Shown here in pieces: positions 1-6,825 of a DNA stretch of 19,072 nt; position 1 is the first letter of the stretch, and each line of letters begins with the position of its first letter. The translations under genes were made by a program, and so were the position numbers. Under the pieces are notes generated by a model, which was not told where the DNA came from, searched no databases, and saw only the letters and a list, made by a program, of their open reading frames with translations. Origin of the DNA: JAAYXS01 sp043820985 (GTDB lineage: Bacteria > Planctomycetota > Phycisphaerae > UBA1845 > Fen-1342); the NCBI GenBank assembly GCA_043820985.1, contig JBDRDH010000187.1, positions 1 through 19,072 on the forward strand, read 5' to 3'.

Positions 1-108
1 AGCGCGGCCCGCAAATGGCGAACGCTGAACGGTGCGAAGTTGCTGCCGGACGTGATCGCCGGCATACGTTTTGTCGACGGAGAGAAGCCCGAGAAAGCCG
101 CCGCCTGA
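1..108 (+). CDS. C-terminal fragment of a truncated gene, possibly an IS256/mutator-type transposase
   Basis: An open frame runs from the first base to a TGA at 106-108 and ends in a lysine- and alanine-rich tail (EKPEKAAA). The stretch RTLNGAKLLPDVIAGIRFVDG has the general look of the end of IS256-like transposases, whose C-termini often read (R)xLN...LL..V..G..FVDG. That resemblance is from memory and only about 35 residues are visible, so the family is a guess. The gene begins outside the window. It converges on ileS with 49 bases between the stop codons. Confidence 0.4.
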   Translation, partial: SAARKWRTLNGAKLLPDVIAGIRFVDGEKPEKAAA

Positions 109-157
109 TCATGCGTCATCAACGACTTTTGACAATAGCTCTCTGGAAACACGACAG

Positions 158-3100
158 CTAAATAATAACCAATCCCACCCGCGCCTGGTATGACTCGACC
201 TTGACCTCACGCAACTCCACGCCCGGCCCCGCCGCATACTCAACGCGCTCAGCCAGGCACTCCTTTTGCAGTGTATCCGCATGGCGGCGAACTACATCCA
301 ATAGTTCGTCCGGCCCCTCGATATACAGCGTTATCCGCGCCTCATACGCCAGATCGTGCTCTTTGCGTAGCGCCTGAACATGATGAACCAACTCGCGCAC
401 CAGCCCCTCTTCCTGCAACTCCGGCGTCAGCTCGGTCTTGACCACCACCACGCCGGCGCGGCCCTGCGACGCCGACCAACCGGATCGCGCCTTGAGCTGC
501 ACGTGCACGTCGTGGCTGGTTAGATGCACGCGCTGCCCATCCACGTCAACTATCAACTCGCCGGTGTCATGCAGGCTCTGGCGCGCCGCCGCCGCGTCGA
601 TCTTGCCCAACGCTCCGGCGATCTTCGGCGCCATCTGGCCAAACTTCGGCCCCAGCGCCTTGAAGTTCGGCTTGATCTCGTAAGTCACGTACTGGTCGGC
701 CTCCGTCGTGAACTCCACCGCCTTGATGTTCAATTCATCGGTGATCAGGTCGGTGTGGGACTTCAGCCAGTCTGTCTGTTCGCGGTGTACCAGGATGATC
801 TCGGCCAGCGCCAGCGGCTGCCGCACCTTCAGCTTCGCATCGGTACGCGCCGCCCGCCCCAACGAAACGATCTGCCGCACCAGGTCCATCTCCCGCGCCA
901 GATCCTCGTCAATCAACCCCTCCTCGACCTCAGGATAATCACACAAATGCACACTAATCGGCCCCTCTTCCCCTTGGCCCCTCGGCCCCTTGGCCCCATG
1001 GCCCCTCACCAGGTTCTGATACATCGTCTCCGCGAAGAACGGCGTGAACGGCGCGATCAGCTTACTCAGTGTCACCAGCACTTCGTACAGCGTGTTGTAC
1101 GCATCCCACTTATCCTGATCCTTAACGCCCTTCCAGAACCGCACACGGCTGCGGCGCACGTACCAGTTCGACAGCGCATCCACAAAATTGTTCAACCAGC
1201 CGGCGGCGGGGAAATTCTCAAAGCGGTCCAGATGCTCGCGAACCGCCCGCGTCGTGCGGTGCAGTTCGTTGATGATCCAGCGATCGAGTTCGGCCCGCTC
1301 GGCGACCGCGCGCCAAACAGTCCCCTGCCCCCCTGCCGCTGGCTCAAAACCGTCGATGTTCGCGTAGATGTTGAAGAAGCTGAACACGTTATATAGCCGC
1401 ACCAGGAACTCGCGCTGGCTGTCGCGGATGTTCTGCTCCTGGAAGCGAATGGAAGTCCACGGTGTCTGTCCGCTGAACAGGAACCAACGCAACGCATCAG
1501 CACCGTAGTGATCGAAGATGTAGTTCGGCTCGCGGTAGTTCTTCTTCCGCTTCGACATCTTCGACCCGTCCTCACCCATCATCAGGCCAAGGACGACGCA
1601 GGCGCGGTAAGGGTGGGGGTATTCGGCTTGTGGTGCATGATTCATTCGGGGAGCATCGGCGTCTCGCCGGGGAGCATCGGCGTCTCGCCGGGGAGCATCG
1701 GCGTCTCGCCGGGGAGCATCGGCGTCTCGCCGGGGAGCATCGGCGTCTCGCCGGGGAGCATCGGCGTCTCGCCGGGGAGCATCGGCGTCTCGCCGGTAAC
1801 ACGCATCGCGTCGCTCGCCCGTGACCGCCTCCTGGGCTGGCCCGTGTGACGGCTCCACCCAAACCCACTGGTACGACGCTGGCAGTCCGCGCCTCTCGGG
1901 GTTCGTCACGATGTAGTTCCACTTCTCCTCGAAGTCGCTCTGGTTACGCACGATCCGGTCGAAGTACTCCCGCTGCCACACAGTCCCGGCGGTTCCGCGC
2001 AGCTCGTTGATTCTCTTGGCGGTGAAACTCTTGATGGAGTGCATCAGGTCGCCGATCGACCACCACACGCCCGTCTGTTTCTCCAGCGGCGTAATCAGCA
2101 GGTGGACGTGGTCCGGCATGACGGCTACGGCGTGCACCAATATGCGCTGCCCATCCCAATGCCGACACGCGGCGAGTACCAGGTCGCGCTCTCGTTCCGC
2201 CAGATCGCCCGCGCGGGGACGGAACGTGAGGAAGTACGTGGCGCCGCCCGCTTCCCAGTGCGGGAGGAGGCGGCGACGTTTGGCGAGCTGTTCGGTGACG
2301 CCCCGCGTGGTCAGTGCCGGCGGGACGCCGACGCTCCCCGATTCGCGGCCCGTTTCTGAGAACAACAGTGTGCTGATCGCCAGCATCCCGTAGAACCAAC
2401 CACGCGTCTGATCCAGGGCCTCGCTGATAAAGTCCGCGGGGAAGCGCTCAGCGAACGTCTTCACGCTGTTTTCAACGTGCGGAAATCCCCACTGCGCGAA
2501 CGGCATACTACCGGCGTCCCACCAACAGTCGATCACTTCCGGCACGCGTCGCATAGTCCCTTTGCATCGTTCCTCTGGTTTGTTGGGAACAGTATGCTCG
2601 GAGATGTACGACCACGCATCGATATACGGCTTATGCACGCGCAGGTGATCTGGCAGCTCCGGATCCTCGGCCTTCTTCTGCTCCCACAACCCGCCGTCAG
2701 TCGCGCCGGACTTCGCCATCAACTCCGCCAGCGAACCAAACGCCTCCTGCTTGCCACACTGCTCGCACACCCAGATCGGCAACGGCGTGCCCCAGTACCG
2801 TTCGCGCGACAGCGCCCAGTCCACGTTGTTCCGCAGGAAGTCGCCGAAGCGGCCCTCCTTGATGTACTCGGGCAGCCAGTAGATCCCGTCGTTGTTCTTC
2901 AGGAACTCATCCTTGAACTGGCTCGTCCGCACGAACCAGCTCTTCCGCGCATATTGAATCAGCGGATCATCCTCGGCCCGCGGGCAGAAGGGGTACTCAT
3001 GCTCGATCATCTCCTGATGCAACAAAATCCCGCGCTCCTTCAGCTCGCTGATGATGTCCTTGTCGCAGTCCTTGACCCACTTCCCGCGATAAACCTCTGG

Positions 3101-4372
3101 CGCCTCTTTGTTGAATGTCCCGTCCGGGGCCACGGCGTTAATAAGTGGAATGTCGCTGGAGTTTGTGAACCGTTGTCGCTCCTGCTGGAGCAACTCGAAG
3201 TCCACTTCGCCGTAGGCCGGGGCCTCGTGGACAAGCCCGGTACCAGCATCGAGCGTGACGAAATCAGCCAATGTGATCCGCCAGCCAATGTAATCTTCGC
3301 CGCCGTCCTTCAGAGGAGCGGTGCGCTCCCTTAAAGGTAGGGAATCTTGCGTTTGCATCCATGTTACTGAACCGTAATATCGGGGTGGTACGCGATCATA
3401 GTAGCAACGGAACGGCGGTTCGTACCGCAGTCCGACCAAGTCAGTACCCTTACATGTGGAAACGGTCGTGAACTCGTGGCCAACTTTCTCCGCAGTAGTA
3501 TGGACCAGGGCGGTCGCGACGTACAAGTACTCGTTGGTGGTCTGGTCGTGAACTAGGGAGTAGTCGATATCCGGCCCCACCGCCGCGAAGTGATTACTCA
3601 CCAACGTCCACGGCGTCGTGGTCCAGACGAGCAGTGAAACTTTTACATCCGCAGGCAATTTGCCGTGCGGCGGCTCGGCGGGAGCCTCGCCCTCCCCTAC
3701 CTCGCTTACCCTCGCTTGCGCTTCGGGCTCTGTTTTGAGTGGGAAACGAACATACACTGACGGATCCTGCACCGTCCGGTAGCCCTCGCCGACCTCGCCC
3801 GCCGAGAGGGCCGTCCCACCCTGCGCCCACCACCAGACGACCTTGTGGCCCTGGTACAGCAGCCCGCGCTCGAACAATGTCTTCAGCCCCCACCACACGC
3901 TCTCGACGTAACTCTGATGAAACGTCACGTACGCCTCGTCCAGGTTGACCCAGAAACCCAGCCGCCGGGTCATGTGCTCCCATTCCTGAACGTAGCTGAA
4001 CACGCTGTCGATACACCGCCGTACGAACTTCTCGACGCCGTACTCCTCGATCTCCTCCTTGGTGTGAATGCCAAGCTGCTTGCAGACCTCGACCTCGACC
4101 GGCAGGCCGTGCGTGTCCCAGCCGGCCTTGCGCTCGACCAGCTTGCCGCACATGGTCTGGTAGCGCGGGAACAGGTCCTTGATCGCCCGCGTCAGGCAGT
4201 GTCCCGGGTGCGGCATACCGTTGGCGGTCGGCGGCCCCTCGTAGAAGACGAACCGGGGGCTGTCCGCCCGGATTTCCAGCGACTTGCCGAACACATCGTG
4301 CTTGTGCCAGAAATCGAGTATCCGCAGCTCGGCCGCGGGAAAATCACACTTGGCCGGAAGAGGTTCGAACAT
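158..4372 (-). CDS. ileS: isoleucyl-tRNA synthetase interrupted in frame by a RAYT transposase domain
   Basis: This enzyme charges tRNA-Ile with isoleucine in the cytoplasm. The frame gives 1404 residues, against roughly 1050 for the long (IleS2-like) family. Visible synthetase signatures are GPPTANGMPHPGH with the HIGH-type motif HPGH at 55-58, the CP1 editing-domain start WTTTPWTLVSN, GTGLVHEAPAYGEVD, SRERYWGTPLPIW, DQTRGWFY at 654-661 and KMSKR at 938-942, followed by an anticodon-binding domain and a long C-terminal domain. Residues about 676-915 are foreign: a complete HUH/Y1 transposase domain (H755-V-H757, Tyr820) plus seven RRDADAP repeats at 860-908. Two shorter in-frame extras are also present (see 3664-3735 and 959-1006). 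The start at 4372 (MFEPLPAK) fits where family members begin and has GGAG six bases upstream. An upstream in-frame ATG at 4505-4507 adds 45 unconvincing residues. No stop or frameshift is seen. The IleRS call is very secure; whether the fused protein is active is unknown. Confidence 0.95.
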   Translation of the reverse strand: MFEPLPAKCDFPAAELRILDFWHKHDVFGKSLEIRADSPRFVFYEGPPTANGMPHPGHCLTRAIKDLFPRYQTMCGKLVERKAGWDTHGLPVEVEVCKQLGIHTKEEIEEYGVEKFVRRCIDSVFSYVQEWEHMTRRLGFWVNLDEAYVTFHQSYVESVWWGLKTLFERGLLYQGHKVVWWWAQGGTALSAGEVGEGYRTVQDPSVYVRFPLKTEPEAQARVSEVGEGEAPAEPPHGKLPADVKVSLLVWTTTPWTLVSNHFAAVGPDIDYSLVHDQTTNEYLYVATALVHTTAEKVGHEFTTVSTCKGTDLVGLRYEPPFRCYYDRVPPRYYGSVTWMQTQDSLPLRERTAPLKDGGEDYIGWRITLADFVTLDAGTGLVHEAPAYGEVDFELLQQERQRFTNSSDIPLINAVAPDGTFNKEAPEVYRGKWVKDCDKDIISELKERGILLHQEMIEHEYPFCPRAEDDPLIQYARKSWFVRTSQFKDEFLKNNDGIYWLPEYIKEGRFGDFLRNNVDWALSRERYWGTPLPIWVCEQCGKQEAFGSLAELMAKSGATDGGLWEQKKAEDPELPDHLRVHKPYIDAWSYISEHTVPNKPEERCKGTMRRVPEVIDCWWDAGSMPFAQWGFPHVENSVKTFAERFPADFISEALDQTRGWFYGMLAISTLLFSETGRESGSVGVPPALTTRGVTEQLAKRRRLLPHWEAGGATYFLTFRPRAGDLAERERDLVLAACRHWDGQRILVHAVAVMPDHVHLLITPLEKQTGVWWSIGDLMHSIKSFTAKRINELRGTAGTVWQREYFDRIVRNQSDFEEKWNYIVTNPERRGLPASYQWVWVEPSHGPAQEAVTGERRDACYRRDADAPRRDADAPRRDADAPRRDADAPRRDADAPRRDADAPRRDADAPRMNHAPQAEYPHPYRACVVLGLMMGEDGSKMSKRKKNYREPNYIFDHYGADALRWFLFSGQTPWTSIRFQEQNIRDSQREFLVRLYNVFSFFNIYANIDGFEPAAGGQGTVWRAVAERAELDRWIINELHRTTRAVREHLDRFENFPAAGWLNNFVDALSNWYVRRSRVRFWKGVKDQDKWDAYNTLYEVLVTLSKLIAPFTPFFAETMYQNLVRGHGAKGPRGQGEEGPISVHLCDYPEVEEGLIDEDLAREMDLVRQIVSLGRAARTDAKLKVRQPLALAEIILVHREQTDWLKSHTDLITDELNIKAVEFTTEADQYVTYEIKPNFKALGPKFGQMAPKIAGALGKIDAAAARQSLHDTGELIVDVDGQRVHLTSHDVHVQLKARSGWSASQGRAGVVVVKTELTPELQEEGLVRELVHHVQALRKEHDLAYEARITLYIEGPDELLDVVRRHADTLQKECLAERVEYAAGPGVELREVKVESYQARVGLVII
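959..1006. repeat. low-complexity GGCCCC tandem repeat inside ileS
   Basis: The plus strand reads as imperfect reiterations of GGCCCCT separated by two or three bases (for example TTGGCCCCTCGGCCCC). In the ileS frame it encodes a Gly/Lys/Arg-rich stretch (GHGAKGPRGQGEEGPI) between ETMYQNLVR and SVHLCDYP, two blocks that are normally close together in IleRS. It therefore looks like a short in-frame expansion in the anticodon-binding part of the protein. Confidence 0.6.
1648..1794. repeat. seven perfect 21-bp tandem REP units, translated as RRDADAP x 7
   Basis: Seven identical 21-bp units lie head to tail. Each contains GGAGCATCGGCGTCTCGCC, with the palindromic core GGCG-TCT-CGCC extended to CGGCG/CGCCG across unit borders. 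The period is a multiple of three and no frame of the unit contains a stop, so copy-number change keeps ileS open. On the minus strand each unit gives RRDADAP (IleRS residues 860-908). The array sits at the 3' end of the embedded transposase reading frame. Perfect identity between units implies recent amplification. Confidence 0.95.
2317..2339. repeat. REP-like unit at the transposase 5' end
   Basis: The plus strand contains GGCGGGACGCCGACGCTCCC. Its reverse complement matches the 21-bp unit of the 1648-1794 array at 19 of 21 positions, so it is an inverted copy of that repeat. On the ileS strand it translates as GSVGVPPA (residues 679-686), marking the upstream junction of the insertion, just after LLFSETGRES. 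Confidence 0.8.
3664..3735. repeat. composite REP-like sequence inserted in frame in the IleRS editing domain
   Basis: The plus strand has the hairpin GGCTC-GGCGG-GAGCC (3672-3686), then CTCGCCCTCCC, then a second repeat-like segment around CTCGCTTGCGCTTCGGGCTC. The ileS strand reads EPEAQARVSEV followed by GEGEAPAEPPHG, between YVRFPLK and SLLVWTTTPW, which are nearly adjacent in ordinary IleRS. Both peptide strings resemble translations of dispersed planctomycete palindromic repeats (EAQARVSEG-like and EGEAPAEP-like); this is recalled from general familiarity, not checked. Confidence 0.65.
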
Positions 4373-4507
4373 CAGCGGCTCCGTACATCCGCGCATAAAG
4401 GAGAAATATTCCAGAATCACGTAGCATACTACTCCACGCCCACTCTGGCTACCGCGACGATACCGCATCCCACGAACACAATAGCCTCTGTCAATCACCA
4501 GGCTCAA

Positions 4508-4574
4508 ACGTCACGGCGGTGACGGCAAACGACACCTCAGGCAACCTGACCCCCGAACCCTCAACCCTCACTTC
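4508..4574. other. intergenic start of a 202-base gap upstream of ileS
   Basis: This segment lies between the longest possible ileS start and the tiny minus-strand frame at 4575. Its only structure is a pyrimidine-rich simple repeat of CCCTCAA units (about 4556-4590), which runs into the end of the neighbouring small frame. No convincing ileS promoter or T-box leader was recognised. Confidence 0.5.
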
Positions 4575-4700
4575 TCAACCCTCAACCCTAATTTCCCACG
4601 CACGGCCGCACTCCGGACACACCGTAGCGCCATCCGTCGCCGCCACCGGCAGAGCCCGCGGATCGTAGCCGCGGTGCGGACATCGTAAGTGTCGCAGCAT
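4575..4700 (-). CDS. tiny zinc-ribbon-like protein (41 aa), first Cys pair damaged
   Basis: The frame starts at ATG 4698-4700, preceded by AAGGA at five-base spacing, and encodes MLRHLRCPHRGYDPRALPV...CPECGRAWEIRVEG. The second CPEC knuckle and the spacing match short planctomycete zinc ribbons of the CPxCGYDLRxLP...CPECG type. Here the second cysteine of the first pair is arginine (C-P-H-R), so a four-cysteine zinc site cannot form. The last codons run into the CCCTCAA simple repeat. It may be a decayed gene. The good ribosome site and family-like pattern support it; the length and missing ligand argue for caution. Confidence 0.45.
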   Translation of the reverse strand: MLRHLRCPHRGYDPRALPVAATDGATVCPECGRAWEIRVEG

Positions 4701-4762
4701 AGCCGTCCTTATTCGAAGTCAAGCGTGGACGGCCGCGCGGCTGTTGGCGCGAGACGTTCAAC

Positions 4763-4918
4763 TTGCGTACATACGACGCCGACGAGTTCCTGCGTCTGGC
4801 AACGGCGGATGGTCTGCTCGAACCGCGCGGCTTCTACCTGCTGCGCGACCCCTACCTCTTCGAGACGCCGACGGACAGGGCCGTGGGCCGGATGCTGGTC
4901 GCCTTGAGGCGCGCCTGA
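4763..4918 (+). CDS. possible small hypothetical protein or gene remnant (51 aa from TTG)
   Basis: The frame is open from just after a TAG at 4700-4702 to TGA at 4916-4918, and its composition looks coding (TYDADEFLRLATADGLLEPRG, then FYLLRDPYLFETPTDRAVGRML). No ATG or GTG occurs in the open part; TTG at 4763 is the first usable start, and the upstream part (FEVKRGRPRGCW) also looks protein-like. It is either a very small gene or the truncated 3' end of a larger one. I do not recognise the family. It is divergent from the zinc-ribbon frame at 4575-4700. Confidence 0.3.
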   Translation: MRTYDADEFLRLATADGLLEPRGFYLLRDPYLFETPTDRAVGRMLVALRRA

Positions 4919-5197
4919 CACGACCTGCCAGGAACCCCGTGCCCTAAGGTATATACCCTAGCTGCTCATCCCGATTTCCAATTAGCCTTCGACAGGTAGG
5001 ACCCGCCCATGTGCAATATAACGCGAATGCACTAATTCAGCTTGATTTATAGCCTTTTTTTGCCCCCCACTTGTCCCCAGACATGGAATCCCAGGACTAG
5101 TAAAACGATGGCGGCTCTGACCGGTAGCGTCGGCCTTCCGTAGCCGACGTCGGTAACGCGCAGCGCTGGACCACTGAGTCCGTCGTCCGGGACGCTG
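4919..5197. other. intergenic region with no recognised gene
   Basis: About 280 bases between the small plus-strand frame and the converging gene at 5198. The region includes a short palindrome GGTATATACC near 4949-4958, a T-run followed by a C-run at about 5053-5066, and the hairpin listed at 5128-5149. No RNA gene or promoter could be supported. Confidence 0.5.
5128..5149. repeat. REP-like hairpin downstream of the 5198-6460 gene
   Basis: CGTCGGC and GCCGACG form a perfect 7-bp stem around an 8-base loop. It lies about 50 bases past the stop of the minus-strand gene, with no T-tract on that strand, so it resembles a dispersed palindromic repeat more than an intrinsic terminator. Its stem differs from the other palindromes in the window. 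Confidence 0.55.
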
Positions 5198-6460
5198 TCA
5201 ATCCGACTCCGGTGCCGGTAGCGGCCAGAAGACGTAGTCGCCGTCCAGGGTGCCGTCGCGGCCTTCGCCGAATTTGGCGTGATGCTGGCCGCAGTCGTCG
5301 TCGCGATCCACGCCGGCGGAGTAGAGTGTAAAGCCGTCATCGGTCAGGCGGTAGCAGAATGGCATTCCGGTGTAGGGATCGATTTTGAAATCGCCGGCCA
5401 GTTCGTCCAGGGTATCGGGCAAGGCACCGGTGCGATCGCGAATGTCGAAGAGTTCGGCGACGGTGCGGTTGCCGCGCTGCGTCGTGATCATTCGAACATG
5501 CAGCACGATCGAGCGGAACTCGCTCGGCAACTGCATTTGGGCGAACATCCGCGGAACGTTGAAGATTGAGATGCCTTCGCTCTCCAGTCTCCGAATCTCC
5601 TGGTGCAGTGGATCGCCAGGGTTTGCCTGACGTTCCACCGGAGCCTCCGCGAGTTCGCATAGGGGACCGTGGTAGCGCGCCAATTCGCCGCTGATACGTT
5701 CAGCGGGACACAGGAACCTCATCGGGTTGTTATTCAATGTCGCTGGCAGCTCCCACGCCACCCACTTCTCTTCGAATGCGTACGCAGCCGTCAAGGTCGG
5801 TGGTGGGACGTAGCATGCGGACACGCGCTCGTAGTACGCCGCACGGTCCTCCGCCGACAGATTCAGCCACGTGTATGGTTGGAGGATTTCGGTCTGGGCG
5901 ACGGAGTTGCACGCGAGGCCCACGAGCTGCGCGATCAGCCAGGGGCACAGGGACACGTGCCGACCGATGCGGTCGGCCATCCAGACGGACTCCGCAAACG
6001 TCTCAAGGTCACCTTGTTCGGCAGCCACCCGCGCCCGCCACTTGAACAGTTTGGTCAATGTGCGCGTCTGCCTGAATTCGACAAAGGTGGGCTGGCCATT
6101 GGCGTCGCGCTGCAACTGAAATCCGCAGTTCCGCCGTTGGGCCGCCTCGATACCCCTGACAATCGCTTCGCCGTTGTCGGCCACCCACTTCGCCGCGTCT
6201 TCCGGAACCGGCTCACCCCGCTGCCAGCCTTCCTTGCCATACCAGGAGCTCTGTTCCTCGCCGCATAGAGCGTCAAACGCGGCGAGGTACAGGTCGGCGG
6301 CATTGTCCTCCAGACCAGCGTGTTCGCGGTTGAGCCGGACGATCGGATCCTCCGCCGGAGCCGGCGCCGTCGGCCCGCTGCGCAGCCAGAAAATTGCTGC
6401 CGGCAGCAGGAAAACCAGCAGGGCCAGGAAAACGCCACCCGCGATCAGGAGCTTGCGCAT
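5198..6460 (-). CDS. membrane-anchored protein of unknown function (420 aa)
   Basis: The start at 6460 (MRKLLIAGG) is supported by GGAGG about six bases upstream. In-frame sequence beyond it reads through REP repeats and is not native. Residues 3 to about 27 form one hydrophobic segment (FLALLVFLLPAAIFWL), so this is a type II-like membrane anchor or uncleaved signal with a large extracytoplasmic domain, rich in Glu, Ala and Trp and mostly helical in appearance. The C-terminal 50 residues (DPYTGMPFCYRLTDDGFTLYSAG, then VDRDDDCGQ and DGDYVFWP) resemble the closing segment of many planctomycete exported proteins related to pseudopilin-type sequences; this is recall, not a search. I do not recognise a specific function. 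It is transcribed divergently from the class V aminotransferase, with a REP array between them. Confidence 0.85.
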   Translation of the reverse strand: MRKLLIAGGVFLALLVFLLPAAIFWLRSGPTAPAPAEDPIVRLNREHAGLEDNAADLYLAAFDALCGEEQSSWYGKEGWQRGEPVPEDAAKWVADNGEAIVRGIEAAQRRNCGFQLQRDANGQPTFVEFRQTRTLTKLFKWRARVAAEQGDLETFAESVWMADRIGRHVSLCPWLIAQLVGLACNSVAQTEILQPYTWLNLSAEDRAAYYERVSACYVPPPTLTAAYAFEEKWVAWELPATLNNNPMRFLCPAERISGELARYHGPLCELAEAPVERQANPGDPLHQEIRRLESEGISIFNVPRMFAQMQLPSEFRSIVLHVRMITTQRGNRTVAELFDIRDRTGALPDTLDELAGDFKIDPYTGMPFCYRLTDDGFTLYSAGVDRDDDCGQHHAKFGEGRDGTLDGDYVFWPLPAPESD

Positions 6461-6574
6461 GGTTATCCTCCGCTGAGGGCGTGGGTACCAGGTTACGATT
6501 GTAGGGTGACCGGGTCGGTCTGGACAGGCCATTACAATTGGACGGGAAGAATCGAATAGGAGCTCTACAGATTC

Positions 6575-6712
6575 CACAGGCGAGACGCCTGTGCTACCCA
6601 GTGGGGATGCCACTGCGACTGGCACTACAGGCGAGACGCCTGTGCTACCCGGGGGGGACGCCCCTGCGACTGGCGTTACAGGCGGGACGCCTGTGCTACC
6701 CGGGGTGGCTGT
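6575..6712. repeat. REP/BIME-like array, three units of 51 bp
   Basis: The palindrome ACAGGCG-AGA-CGCCTGT occurs at 6576, 6627 and 6678 (loop GGA in the third), exactly 51 bp apart. The first extends to an 8-bp stem at 6575-6593. Each full unit has a second hairpin: CAGTGG/CCACTG in unit 1 becomes GGGGG/CCCCT in unit 2, with paired changes that keep it folded. The core GGCGAGACGCC equals that of the REP inside ileS, so this looks like the same family. It occupies the 365-base gap between divergent genes and so may affect either promoter; no promoter was convincingly seen. Confidence 0.85.
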
Positions 6713-6825
6713 GTTACCGGGGGGGGTGGCCGGCTCGGCGCGCCGATTGCTAGGGTGTACAATGTCGTTTGTCGCCTTGTTAGTCGGCCCCGGTGGCCGT
6801 GGTCATCCTGTTGTGAGGGTCTGTC

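Larger units (their letters stand above)
1648..2339 (-). mobile_element. REP-bracketed RAYT (HUH/Y1 transposase) inserted in frame in ileS
   Basis: RAYTs are single-strand HUH transposase relatives (COG1943-like) associated with REP palindromes. The embedded domain begins near TEQLAKRRRLLPHWEAGG, followed by YFLTFR, then the metal-binding HUH pair in VMPDHVHLLI (plus-strand 2102-2110), IKSFTAKRINELRG, VWQREYFDRIVRN, and the catalytic tyrosine in WNYIVTNPERRGL (codon 1913-1915). All expected active-site residues are present. The right edge carries a REP-like sequence (2317-2339) in inverted orientation to the tandem REP array on the left, so the element is flanked by inverted REPs. I see no ATG or GTG start at the domain boundary; the first internal Met is the one before the HUH motif. 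It therefore appears to be translated only as part of IleRS. Exact element ends cannot be fixed without an uninterrupted relative. Confidence 0.88.

Noticed and set aside
524..1396. Long plus-strand open frame opposite ileS
   Set aside because: It is antisense to clearly recognisable IleRS sequence and has no family resemblance. High G+C makes such shadow frames common.
1648..1794. CRISPR array
   Set aside because: The units are contiguous identical 21-mers with no unique spacers.
1648..2339. Intein or self-splicing intron within ileS
   Set aside because: The insert carries HUH transposase motifs, not Hint/DOD motifs. Its edges lack a Cys/Ser start and a His-Asn end before a nucleophile, and no intron-like structure was recognised.
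3328..3420. A further insertion in the IleRS editing domain (around PRYYGSVTWMQTQDSLPL)
   Set aside because: The segment looks somewhat longer than usual, but its DNA shows no palindrome or repeat, so ordinary family variation is sufficient.
6461..6625. N-terminal extension of the membrane-anchored protein
   Set aside because: The added residues are a translation of the REP array (GSTGVSPVE), and the downstream ATG at 6460 has a strong ribosome site and starts a signal-anchor.
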